The translations under genes and the position numbers were made by a program. A stretch of 64,000 bases of DNA, from assembly GCF_012641475.1 (NCBI RefSeq), contig NZ_JABAIL010000014.1, positions 62,001 to 126,000 on the forward strand, written 5' to 3'. Below, in pieces: positions 35,478 to 44,200 of the stretch. Each line of letters opens with the position of its first letter. The first letter of the stretch is position 1. A model generated the notes under the pieces. It saw only the letters and a program-made list of their open reading frames with translations, had not been told where the DNA came from and made no database searches. Source of the stretch: Flammeovirga agarivorans (GTDB lineage: Bacteria > Bacteroidota > Bacteroidia > Cytophagales > Flammeovirgaceae).

Positions 35478-36530
35478 TTATGAATCTAAGAAAGGGTAAT
35501 TTTCTTCAACATAAACGTCAGTGTAAGCTTCTGATTTTTCAGGATATGGAGATTCTTCAGCAAATTTTACAGCTTCTAATACTCGCGCTTTCAACTTCTT
35601 ATCGAATTCTTTCAATTCTTCTTCAGTTGCCCACTTATTCTTCAAGATCGTTTGTTTTACTTTCTCGATAGGGTCTTGAGCCTTGTACTCTGCTACTTCC
35701 TCTTTAGTACGGTATTTAGCAGGGTCAGACATTGAGTGACCTTTATAACGATAAGTTCTAAACTCTAAGAAGTAAGGACCTTTACCTGCACGGATATGAG
35801 CAGCAGCCTCTTCCATTGCGATGTGTACTTCTTCTACCGTCATACCGTCTACTGGACGAGATGGGATATCATAAGCAGCACCTAATTCATATAAGTGAGT
35901 TACATTTGATGTACGCTCTACTGAAGTACCCATTGCATAACCATTGTTCTCTACAATAAAGATAACTGGTAATTTCCAAGCCATCGCCATGTTGAAGGCT
36001 TCGTGCATTGCACCCTGACGGATTGCACCATCACCAAACATAGTTACACAAAGGTTTTTAGTTCCTTTATATTTCTCAGCAAAGCCAAGTCCTGCACCCA
36101 TTGGGATTTGAGCACCTACGATACCGTGACCACCTGCGAAGTTCACAGATTTATCGAAAATGTGCATTGAACCACCTTTACCTTTAGTTGTACCTGTAGA
36201 TCTACCATACATTTCAGCCATCACCGCACCTGGATCCGTACCCAACATAATTGGATGCGCGTGGTCACGATATGCTGTAATATAGATATCATCTTTTGTT
36301 AACGCTGAAACTTGACCAGCTGCACAAGCTTCTTGTCCGATATATAAGTGACAGAAACCTCTGATTTTTTGCTGACCGTATAGTTGAGCCGTTTTCTCTT
36401 CAAAACGTCTAACTAATAACATGTTCTCATACCATTCCCAATATTGTTCTTTGGAGAATGCACGTTCTTCTTTCAGTACTTTTTCTTCTTGAGACATCTC
36501 TTGCGGTTGTTGAGTGTTAGCATCAAGCAT
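35478..36530 (-). CDS. pdhA: Pyruvate dehydrogenase E1 component, alpha subunit
   Basis: 350 residues from the ATG at 36530 (MLDANTQQPQE), preferred over an upstream ATG at 36608 that would add 26 residues of non-conserved sequence. The thiamine diphosphate motif GDGA-x(n)-ENNGYAMGTS (MFGDGAIRQGAMHEAFNMAMAWKLPVIFIVENNGY) is intact, as are RDHAHPIMLG and the phosphorylation-loop-like YRYKGHSMSDPAKYRT. It forms, with PdhB and the E2/E3 subunits, the complex that turns pyruvate into acetyl-CoA. PdhB is not next to it, as is common in Bacteroidota. Monocistronic. Confidence 0.92.
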   Translation of the reverse strand: MLDANTQQPQEMSQEEKVLKEERAFSKEQYWEWYENMLLVRRFEEKTAQLYGQQKIRGFCHLYIGQEACAAGQVSALTKDDIYITAYRDHAHPIMLGTDPGAVMAEMYGRSTGTTKGKGGSMHIFDKSVNFAGGHGIVGAQIPMGAGLGFAEKYKGTKNLCVTMFGDGAIRQGAMHEAFNMAMAWKLPVIFIVENNGYAMGTSVERTSNVTHLYELGAAYDIPSRPVDGMTVEEVHIAMEEAAAHIRAGKGPYFLEFRTYRYKGHSMSDPAKYRTKEEVAEYKAQDPIEKVKQTILKNKWATEEELKEFDKKLKARVLEAVKFAEESPYPEKSEAYTDVYVEENYPFLDS

Positions 36531-36669
36531 AAAGATGTAGATGCTAAAAGATATTTTATAATTTTTCGTTTTCGCCCCAAATCTGCTAATAAATCGATAA
36601 AAAAACAATCTTATTCGAAGGCAATTACAATGTGAAAGTGATTTTTGTCAAGTTTAACTCTCTTCTTTG

Positions 36670-37290
36670 CTAATAATTGTTGTCAATATCCATTGACCAT
36701 AGTTCTTTTTCACAAGTACACCCCGTTCCCATGTGATAAAGTGACACTCGATCAAAGGTGATTTTTTCTCCTATTTTCTGAAATTTATTTTCCAATTTTC
36801 CCTGCCCAATTGTAATATGAGGCTGATAGTTTTCATATGCATAATCCACAAAAAATTGATTAAGATAGCTTACCCCAGAAAAGGGCATATCTTTATGTAT
36901 CACACAAAAGTCATCGTTTTGATGTTCTTCTCTTTCAGAGAAATGATAGTTTTTCATTAATGCACAAACACTATGATGCAAACCAGTTAAACTTTTGTTT
37001 AGTTCTAAATTCCAACCTATAGTATTTTTATTATGCTGATATAATGATTTTATTCTTAGAGAAGAGAGTTCTGACAAATCCAAAATCCCTAAATAATCTT
37101 CTAACTTACTAATTAATTGATCAATACGATTAGCTTCTACCCTACACATACTGATTGAAATATGCGGAACCGTATGTGTACGTTCTAATTTTAGAGTGGT
37201 ATCTAAGAGTTGTTGATTAATACTCACTAACTCTTCAATATGCTTTTTTGAAGGAGTTAAAACTAAATCAAGAGCTATATATTTTTTCAT
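36670..37290 (-). CDS. 2H phosphoesterase / 2'-5' RNA ligase-like protein
   Basis: 206 residues from the ATG at 37290 (MKKYIALDLVL); an ATG at 37305 adds five residues. Two H-x-[ST]-x motifs are seen: HISI near residue 43 (VPHISISM) and HITI near 156 (QPHITIGQG). They are about 113 residues apart, as in the 2H superfamily (LigT, ThpR, CPDase). Members hydrolyse cyclic or 2'-5' phosphodiester bonds. The LigT/RNA-ligase subgroup is possible, but the specific activity is unknown. Monocistronic. Confidence 0.72.
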   Translation of the reverse strand: MKKYIALDLVLTPSKKHIEELVSINQQLLDTTLKLERTHTVPHISISMCRVEANRIDQLISKLEDYLGILDLSELSSLRIKSLYQHNKNTIGWNLELNKSLTGLHHSVCALMKNYHFSEREEHQNDDFCVIHKDMPFSGVSYLNQFFVDYAYENYQPHITIGQGKLENKFQKIGEKITFDRVSLYHMGTGCTCEKELWSMDIDNNY

Positions 37291-37443
37291 ACTGTCAACC
37301 ATCAATAAAAATTTTTCCTAATTCTAATTATTGATGCAACCTACACATTTAATTGTTGTCTTTAGAACAATACTAGTGCAAATTATCAGTAGTAACTCTC
37401 TTCAAAAACAATCAATAACTACTGAAACAAAAACTATAAGATC

Positions 37444-38190
37444 ATGATCAAATTAAGTAAACTTCTATTACCTCTTTTAGGAACTCTATTCCTATCCGTA
37501 TCAGTCTATGGGCAAGATGAAAGAAAAACTGATTTCTACCTTTCTGGTGGTTTGGAAATCATTTTTTCAGGAATGACGGCAGTCAATATCAACAATCAAG
37601 AAATACAGAATGATGTGATTCGTTTTGCTCCCTTTTTTAATGGGCAGACTTATGTGAATATGGATCTTGGAAATCATTTTGGCCTTTTCGCAGGTTTATC
37701 AATCCGAAACCTAGGTTTTATTTTTGATGTTCCTGACGAGTATAAAGAGGATGGAATAACAGGTTCAATGCGTAAAAAAATGAGAACTTATAACGTAGGT
37801 GTTCCTGTTGGTTTTAAACTCGGTAACCTCAATGGATTCTTTCTTTATGGAGGTTATGAAATTGAACAGCCAATACATTATAAAGAAAAAACATTTGTAG
37901 GAGGGAATAAAACGGATAAGTTCTCTTTATGGTTTACTGATCGAGTAAATGTGCAACAGAGTGTAATGCTAGGTATTCAATTTGCCGAAGGCACTAACCT
38001 CAAATTCAAATATTACTTAGACCCATTCTTTAATGATTCTTGGGGAAGCAATCAAGCTAATATTCAAGGAACAACATTAAGTTATAATCAAATTAGTGGT
38101 AATGTCTTCTACTTTTCTCTGAACTGCGATATCTTCGATACGAAAAGAAAAATTAATAGAATAAAAAAGGCTAAAGTAACCTTCGATTAA
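37444..38190 (+). CDS. Outer-membrane beta-barrel protein of unknown function
   Basis: 248 residues with a signal peptide ending in SVYGQ. The remainder alternates hydrophobic and polar residues (YLSGGLEIIFSGM, GLFAGLSIRNLGFIF, NVGVPVGFKLGNLNGFFLYGGYE, QQSVMLGIQFAEGTNLKFKYYLDP). This is typical of PorT-like or OMP_b-brl barrels. It lies upstream of an ECF sigma factor gene but is separated from it by a terminator. Function unknown. Confidence 0.72.
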   Translation: MIKLSKLLLPLLGTLFLSVSVYGQDERKTDFYLSGGLEIIFSGMTAVNINNQEIQNDVIRFAPFFNGQTYVNMDLGNHFGLFAGLSIRNLGFIFDVPDEYKEDGITGSMRKKMRTYNVGVPVGFKLGNLNGFFLYGGYEIEQPIHYKEKTFVGGNKTDKFSLWFTDRVNVQQSVMLGIQFAEGTNLKFKYYLDPFFNDSWGSNQANIQGTTLSYNQISGNVFYFSLNCDIFDTKRKINRIKKAKVTFD

Positions 38191-38207
38191 TAAATATATT
38201 TATGAAC

Positions 38208-38247
38208 AAAAAACGTCTGTATTTTAGTCAATACAGACGTTTTTTTA
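38208..38247 (+). terminator. Terminator of the 37444 gene
   Basis: Perfect stem ACGTCTGTATT/AATACAGACGT (38213-38223 and 38230-38240), then T6. Confidence 0.8.
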
Positions 38248-38378
38248 TATCTAGAGTGATCGCAAAAGAACTCATTTACTGCTTTTTCAAAAAATAATTG
38301 AGGCTCAGTGTAACATTTCCCAATAACTTGTATCTAAAGAGATGAAAACAAAAAATTTAAGCTCTCAATGTATAACCA

Positions 38379-38861
38379 ATGAAATTTGAAGAAATATATC
38401 AGAACTATTGGCAAAAAGTCTTTCGACTAGCAATGGGATATGTCAATGATCATGACCTTGCTAAAGATCTGACACAAGATGTTTTCATTATTGTGTACCA
38501 AAAGCTCTCTACTTTCAATAAACAATCAAGTATTGGAACTTGGATATTCAGAATTGCCTCAAATACTTGTTTACGTTCAGTAGAAAAAAGACAAAAGCAC
38601 CAAACAACTGAATTACCTCAAGATTTGTCTGCTCCAGAAAATCAATTTGAAGACAATGATCAGATAAAGTTTCTCTACCAATGTATCTCAACATTATCTG
38701 AAATTGATAGACTGATTATCTCTTTAGAACTCGAGGAGGTTCCACAAAATGAAATTGCTGAAATCGTAGGATTATCGAATGGAAATGTTCGAACTAAAAT
38801 CCATAGAATAAAAGAAAAATTAAATAAAAAAATGTCGCGTTATGAGTACTCTAGATCTTAA
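38379..38861 (+). CDS. ECF-type RNA polymerase sigma-70 factor
   Basis: 160 residues. Sigma region 2 is FRLAMGYVNDHDLAKDLTQDVFIIVYQKLSTF, region 2.4 IGTWIFRIASNTCLRS, and region 4 PQNEIAEIVGLSNGNVRTKIHRIKEKL. It directs RNA polymerase to a small regulon. Its 3' end overlaps the start of the next gene (38842) by 20 bp, the usual layout of a sigma factor and its regulator. Confidence 0.88.
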   Translation: MKFEEIYQNYWQKVFRLAMGYVNDHDLAKDLTQDVFIIVYQKLSTFNKQSSIGTWIFRIASNTCLRSVEKRQKHQTTELPQDLSAPENQFEDNDQIKFLYQCISTLSEIDRLIISLELEEVPQNEIAEIVGLSNGNVRTKIHRIKEKLNKKMSRYEYSRS

Positions 38862-39426
38862 GAATTTATGGCAACAACAATCTTCTTCACAACCTAATGT
38901 TGAAGAAGTATTACAAAAAGCGAAATCATATAAGAAAAAGTCTCAGCAGTCGATGATCATCTCACATATCACCGCTTTTGGTACCATCGCTTATTTATTA
39001 TTTATCGCTTTTTATTATGACCCTGAAGTCATTCTTCCAAAAATAGGTATCGGTTTATCGATCTTAGCGGTAGTGATCTACATCTATTCTATTAATGCAC
39101 TATACCAACTCGTTAATAATATAGGTTTTGATACTGCATCAATAGATTATATCAAAAAACTGAAGGAGATAAAAGAAAAACAAAGGAAGATTCAGACAAC
39201 AACAACTTCTCTTTATTTCATTCTATTCTCTTTAGGTTTAGGATTTTATATGGCAGAATACCTAGTCGCACTAAGTCCTAATTATTCTATACCGATTGCT
39301 ATAACTACTATCATTTGGGTTGGTATCAATTGGTTTATTTTTAGACCTAGATTAATTAAGAAACAGACCAAAAAGATAGATGAATTAATCAAATACTTTG
39401 GAGACTTAGAAAAGAATGTCGACTAA
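38842..39426 (+). CDS. Four-TM membrane protein overlapping the sigma factor gene, candidate anti-sigma
   Basis: 194 residues with four hydrophobic spans: ISHITAFGTIAYLLFIAFYY (about 35-54), GIGLSILAVVIYIYSINALY (62-81), SLYFILFSLGLGFYMAEYL (113-132) and IPIAITTIIWVGINWFIF (137-155). The N-terminal DLKNLWQQQSS and the C-terminal charged tail lie in the cytosol if the even topology is right. Overlap with an ECF sigma gene suggests it holds or releases that sigma factor at the membrane. No zinc-binding anti-sigma motif (HxxxCxxC) is seen, so it would be an unusual type. The role is inferred from position only. Confidence 0.6.
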   Translation: MSTLDLKNLWQQQSSSQPNVEEVLQKAKSYKKKSQQSMIISHITAFGTIAYLLFIAFYYDPEVILPKIGIGLSILAVVIYIYSINALYQLVNNIGFDTASIDYIKKLKEIKEKQRKIQTTTTSLYFILFSLGLGFYMAEYLVALSPNYSIPIAITTIIWVGINWFIFRPRLIKKQTKKIDELIKYFGDLEKNVD

Positions 39427-39427
39427 C

Positions 39428-39470
39428 AAAAAAGAGGTTGTATCAAGTAATATTGGTACAACCTCTTTCG
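39428..39470. terminator. Bidirectional terminator
   Basis: Perfect 12-bp stem AAAGAGGTTGTA/TACAACCTCTTT with a 14-base loop, shared by the convergent genes at 38842 and 39486. Confidence 0.7.
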
Positions 39471-39485
39471 CTATATTATTTTAAG

Positions 39486-40679
39486 CTACTTTCTGTCAAA
39501 CTCACTTAATTCAAATACTTTCTCAAGAATTTGACGATCATGAATAGTAAAGTCTGCCTTACGTCTTGCAAATACACGTTCTGCAATTTCTATCATTTTA
39601 TCAAGGTTGGCTACATCATTAGAATCAATAGCACCCCATGCAAAAGATGGAATATGTTTCGGAGGGAAACCTCCTCCAAAAATATGTGCTGAAACTCCTA
39701 CTACTGTACCTGTATTAAACATAGTATTAATACCTGCTTTACAATAGTCTGCCATCATCATACCACAGAATTGCTGTCCTGTACTCACATATTTACGATC
39801 ACTATAACTCCAGATTCTTACCGGACCATAGTTATTTTTAAGGTTAGAGTTATTGGTATCCGCTCCTAAGTTACACCATTCACCAACTACAGAATTGCCT
39901 AGGTAACCATCATGAGCCTTATTAGAATAACCAAAAACAACAGAGTTATTAATTTCTCCACCAATTTTACAATGCGGTCCAAATGAACAATCTTCTCGAA
40001 TTTTTGCACCCATGTTAATACGAGTTCCTTCTCCGATTGCACAAGTACCCTGAATAATCACTCCTTCTTCAATAACAGCATTTTTACCTATATAAATAGG
40101 CCCTTTTTGTGCGTTTAGAATAGATGCTCTCACTTCTACTCCTTCTTCAACAAAAATATTTGCTCTACCATATACAACTGTATGTGGATCTTCGATATGA
40201 TGACTGACTCTACCTCTAGTCACCACCTCAAAATCCAACATAATCTGCTCCCTATTGTGAGTAAAAATCTCCCAAGGGTGTTTTATAAGTACTACTTCAT
40301 CAGCAGGTACTTCGATTTTTTCGAAATCACCTGGTTCATCAGTCATTTTATTAAACTGATGAGAAGTATGTAAGACCAATAAATCGTCTCCACAAACTAA
40401 TCCCTGCCCTTCCTTTAAATTTTCAATACGTTGAATTAAAGGCTTATTAGGACATAAAGAACCATTGATATAATATTGGTCTGATGTATCGTGATTTAAC
40501 GTAAATTTCCCTTGTAGGTACTCTTCTGTTAGAAATGAAATCTTTGAATTATCAAAAGCTTGCTCCCACTTTTCATGGATTTTAAAAATGCCTACGCGTA
40601 TATCAGCTATGGGTCTAATAAAAGTAAAAGGGAGCAATTGTACCCTTGCTAAAGGGTTATCGAATAATATGATATTCAT
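39486..40679 (-). CDS. GlmU family sugar-nucleotidyltransferase-like protein
   Basis: 397 residues. The first 200 residues look like a degenerate nucleotidyltransferase domain (MNIILFDNPLARVQLLPFTFIRPIADIRVGIFKI). The rest is a left-handed beta-helix of hexapeptide repeats (IYIGKNAVIEEGVIIQGTCAIGEGTRINMGAKIREDCSFGPHCKIGGEI...). Bacteroidota genomes carry this as 'GlmU family protein'. It lacks the usual GlmU LAAGxGTRM signature, so GlcNAc-1-phosphate activity is not assured. Likely cytoplasmic. Monocistronic. Confidence 0.82.
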   Translation of the reverse strand: MNIILFDNPLARVQLLPFTFIRPIADIRVGIFKIHEKWEQAFDNSKISFLTEEYLQGKFTLNHDTSDQYYINGSLCPNKPLIQRIENLKEGQGLVCGDDLLVLHTSHQFNKMTDEPGDFEKIEVPADEVVLIKHPWEIFTHNREQIMLDFEVVTRGRVSHHIEDPHTVVYGRANIFVEEGVEVRASILNAQKGPIYIGKNAVIEEGVIIQGTCAIGEGTRINMGAKIREDCSFGPHCKIGGEINNSVVFGYSNKAHDGYLGNSVVGEWCNLGADTNNSNLKNNYGPVRIWSYSDRKYVSTGQQFCGMMMADYCKAGINTMFNTGTVVGVSAHIFGGGFPPKHIPSFAWGAIDSNDVANLDKMIEIAERVFARRKADFTIHDRQILEKVFELSEFDRK

Positions 40680-40803
40680 GTATTTAGGTATTAATGCTGC
40701 ACATGCAACATGCTTATAACGAACAAATTAAAAAATCTTTGGTCGGATATAATTACGACAGTATATCGATTTTGTTACAAAATTGCGTTTTAAACTTTTC
40801 TAT

Positions 40804-40842
40804 AACAAAAAAAAGCCATGATTTCGAAATGAAACCATGGCT
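40804..40842 (-). terminator. Terminator of rpmE2
   Basis: Minus-strand stem AGCCATGGTTTC/GAAATCATGGCT with a G-U pair that fits only the minus strand, then T8, 20 bases after the stop. Confidence 0.8.
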
Positions 40843-40862
40843 CTTTGTAAAGAAATAGATGA

Positions 40863-41108
40863 CTATTTCTTCTTTCCGTATTTTTTGTTGAATCTATCAA
40901 CACGACCAGCAGCAGAGATAGCAGCTTTCTTACCAGTGTAGAACGGGTGAGAAGCAGAAGAAATCTCGACTTTGAATAAAGGATAAGTTTCACCTTCGAA
41001 TTCGATAGTCTCAGATGTAGCTACTGTTGATCCAATAAGGAACTTTTCGTTTGAAGTCAAATCGTGGAAAACCACTGGTCTGAACTCCGGATGAATGTCT
41101 TTTTTCAT
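40863..41108 (-). CDS. rpmE2: Ribosomal protein L31 type B
   Basis: 81 residues: starts [28 protein letters not shown] and ends in a lysine-rich tail. There is no cysteine anywhere, so the zinc ribbon of type A L31 is absent; this is the zinc-independent form that replaces it under zinc limitation in some bacteria. A paralogue may exist elsewhere. A well-formed Bacteroidota promoter lies at 41153-41184. Confidence 0.93.
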   Translation of the reverse strand: MKKDIHPEFRPVVFHDLTSNEKFLIGSTVATSETIEFEGETYPLFKVEISSASHPFYTGKKAAISAAGRVDRFNKKYGKKK

Positions 41109-41152
41109 CTTTAAAATATTTTTTACTTTTTCTGTAATCCCAAATCGAAATG

Positions 41153-41184
41153 CAAAAGTAGTATTTTTAAATCACTGATACAAA
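41153..41184 (-). promoter_or_regulatory. rpmE2 promoter
   Basis: Minus strand: TTTG at 41184-41181, 20 bp, then TACTTTTG at 41160-41153, an exact TAnnTTTG, 45 bp before the start codon. Confidence 0.65.
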
Positions 41185-41243
41185 ATAAATTGCAACTTAT
41201 TCTATAACAACTATAAATATCTAACAAAATCTACTTAAATCGG

Positions 41244-44200
41244 TTAAAACCAAGTAGCTACACTAATTGTCTTTGTAAAAGACTCAATGTCTCCTTGTTG
41301 ATTTTCAGACTGTAACATTAATATAAACTGACCATAAAATCGTTGTCCATCATCTCTACTTCCATCCCATTTTAATTGATCACCATACGACAACTCATAA
41401 TTATTTACGATTGATTTTACCAGTTTTCCAGACATATCAAACAGTTCTAATCGAAGAATATATACGGCATCTTGAGTCGTATTTTGTACCTCAAGAAAAT
41501 CATCAATACCATCTCCATTAGGTGTAATCAATGTTTTATTAATAACTAAACCTCCAAAATCATTAAAACTATCATTTCCATTACCTTCTCGAGAGTTTCT
41601 TTCAGTAGGTGTTGCAAATCCACTACTTTCTGTAGCAGACACCCAATATTTGGAACTGTCATGTTTCTTATCAAAACTTGATCGCTCTAGGGATACATCT
41701 TCAACATTTTCTAGATAATGTTGGTGCATTCTTTCATGATAACTAAAGGCATCAATTAAGGAATCCGTTTCATTTAATATAGCTACCCCACCTTCATCAT
41801 TCGGAAAAGAAGGAAGTTTTAACTCAAAAAGTAATTCTTTATCAACAGATGGATAAAAATTCAAAAAGTTATCAACATCTTCTGTGAACACGAAATAAGA
41901 AAAAGGTGGTATTACTAAATGATCTGTGGATATCCTTTTAAAATCATGAACTTCTCCATCTCTAAGGTTAGCAAGTTTGTATTCTTTCAAATCAATATAT
42001 TGAGCAGAAGTATTATGTATTTCTACAAAATCATTCTTTAGTGGAGAAGGATTAAAGAGTATCTCTGATAAATAAAGATCATTTTCGGGGTGTTCATTTA
42101 GTCTATGAATAGTTGAAGAGATTATTTCTGTATTAGTAAAGCAATCTTTTATTCCCTCTAATACTACCTCATTTTCATCAGTTAAAAATAAACACTGAAA
42201 CCCTAAACTTTTTTGATCTAAAATATGGATGTCATTATTATTTATTGATCTCCCATTCACTTCAACAGAATAATTTAATGAAATATCCCAATCTATATTT
42301 TCTGTAAACTGAACAATTACTGAATCTCTAAATGAAAAAGCTTGAGCAATGGTTGGTGCATTAATATCAATGAGTGATTGAGAAATTGAATTTTGTTCAC
42401 CTGCTGTCCCACCTCTGTCGTCAATGGAAGCTGACCAGTTATCTTCACTTTTACACAAGCTATTAATATCAATTAATTCTAAAGACCAGCCACCTTCATT
42501 TTTTCTTGTACTTTGATAAAAGGATTTATGATATTTCACTCGGTCAATAATTTCACCTTTTTGATTTACAATAGAAATATCTCCCTCTTCATTTGGTAAT
42601 GACCTCCATCCTTCTACCCCAATTGCACTAATTCCTAGATCTTCAAATTCTTGTAAGTTATCAACAGGACATAATACTTGATATTCACTTGGAATAATCC
42701 AATTATCAGGTAGGTGTATTGTATCACCATTCACTAACATTCTGCACCGATCCAATGAAAGATAATACTTACTTTGGTTATGCACCTCCACGTATTCAGA
42801 ATCAGGCATTTGACGTTTTGGTGAATGATCAATCATTAACTCAGTTATCAACAGTTGTTGACTAGTGATTAATTTTGGTATTACAAAGCCCTTACGATAT
42901 GAATTTTGAAGGTTGTTAAAACAATCAACAAAGTTATCAACAGTTAAATATATCAACATTCCGGATGGTAACTCTTTTTCGAATATCAGTTTCAACCGGT
43001 AGTTATCAACAAAATATGACTTATTCACAGAGTTATCAACATTGCTAAGCGAATAATCCATTGTATTTTTCAAAGATTCTAACAATAAAGCTTCAGAAAA
43101 ATAAACATCCATCTCATAACTGTTGATAACTTTTACTTTTTCGATTATCGGATCCTCAAAATCTTGTAATGTTCCAAAAATAGAATTTTGTTCACATAGA
43201 GAATGTCCAGCAGAATTATCACTATAATTCCAATTCACTAAAGGATCACAATTAAATAATGGATCAATTCGTTCTAGAGTTACGCCACCATCATTTGATG
43301 AAGGAAACAATTGATCTGAAAAAGTAAAATCATCAATAACAATATGACTATAATCGATCAACTGACATTCAAAATTCGAGTTAGTTAAAGTAGGTAGTCC
43401 GTCAATTTCAATTATTCTTCTTTTATTATTAAAAGTAAATTTTCTTAAATCATCAACATCGATAAGTACGGCAAATTCAGATGGAGGTAAATAATAATTA
43501 GGCAATGGGATAGTGTCCTCATTTACTTTCAATCTTAAACCAACTAGATTCAGAGTATCCTTAGAAGAATTAAATATCTCAATAAATTCAGCCTCAGGTC
43601 CTCCTATTGAAGGAAAAGGATCAATCATAAATTCATTAAATACAATATCATGTTCCGTAATTGCTTTTGGGAATTGTATTGCTATTGCAACAGCCTCACT
43701 TAAGTTATGATTGAAGTCGGATATTCCCTCTGCTATCTCCAACAGCGATGTCTCATTATAATTAAGTGGGTTACTAAAATGTATCACTATTTTTTGATCT
43801 ACAACTTCTACTTTATCGACAATATTTCCCTTTAATAAAAAACGACTTTTGATCTCATTTCTAGATTCTTCTATAGATTCAGAATAATATAACGTCAGAC
43901 TATTCATGGAAGAAACCTCAGCTGATAATAATGTCGGAGGAGTTTGATCCAATGTAAATCGAATCGTTCCATTGGAAAGAAAATCTCCCTCACAAGTCTT
44001 TAATCCTTTTATGTCTAAAGTGTATTCATCATTTTCAATTAAGTTTTCTTCGAACTGAATTAGTATAGAATTCTCATCAACTACCCAATGTCTAATAGAT
44101 CTATTTTCAAATTCAATATTAGAATCCTTGTCTAGTATTTTATTAAAGTACACATACAACTTATCGGGATTAATCACTTTACTATCCTCAACAATTAGAT

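Noticed and set aside
42658-43129. Replication origin suggested by the nonamer cluster
   Set aside because: The sites lie inside a long intact gene, there is no AT-rich unwinding region or dnaA neighbour, and most are TTATCAACA rather than a true DnaA box. Kept as a finding only.
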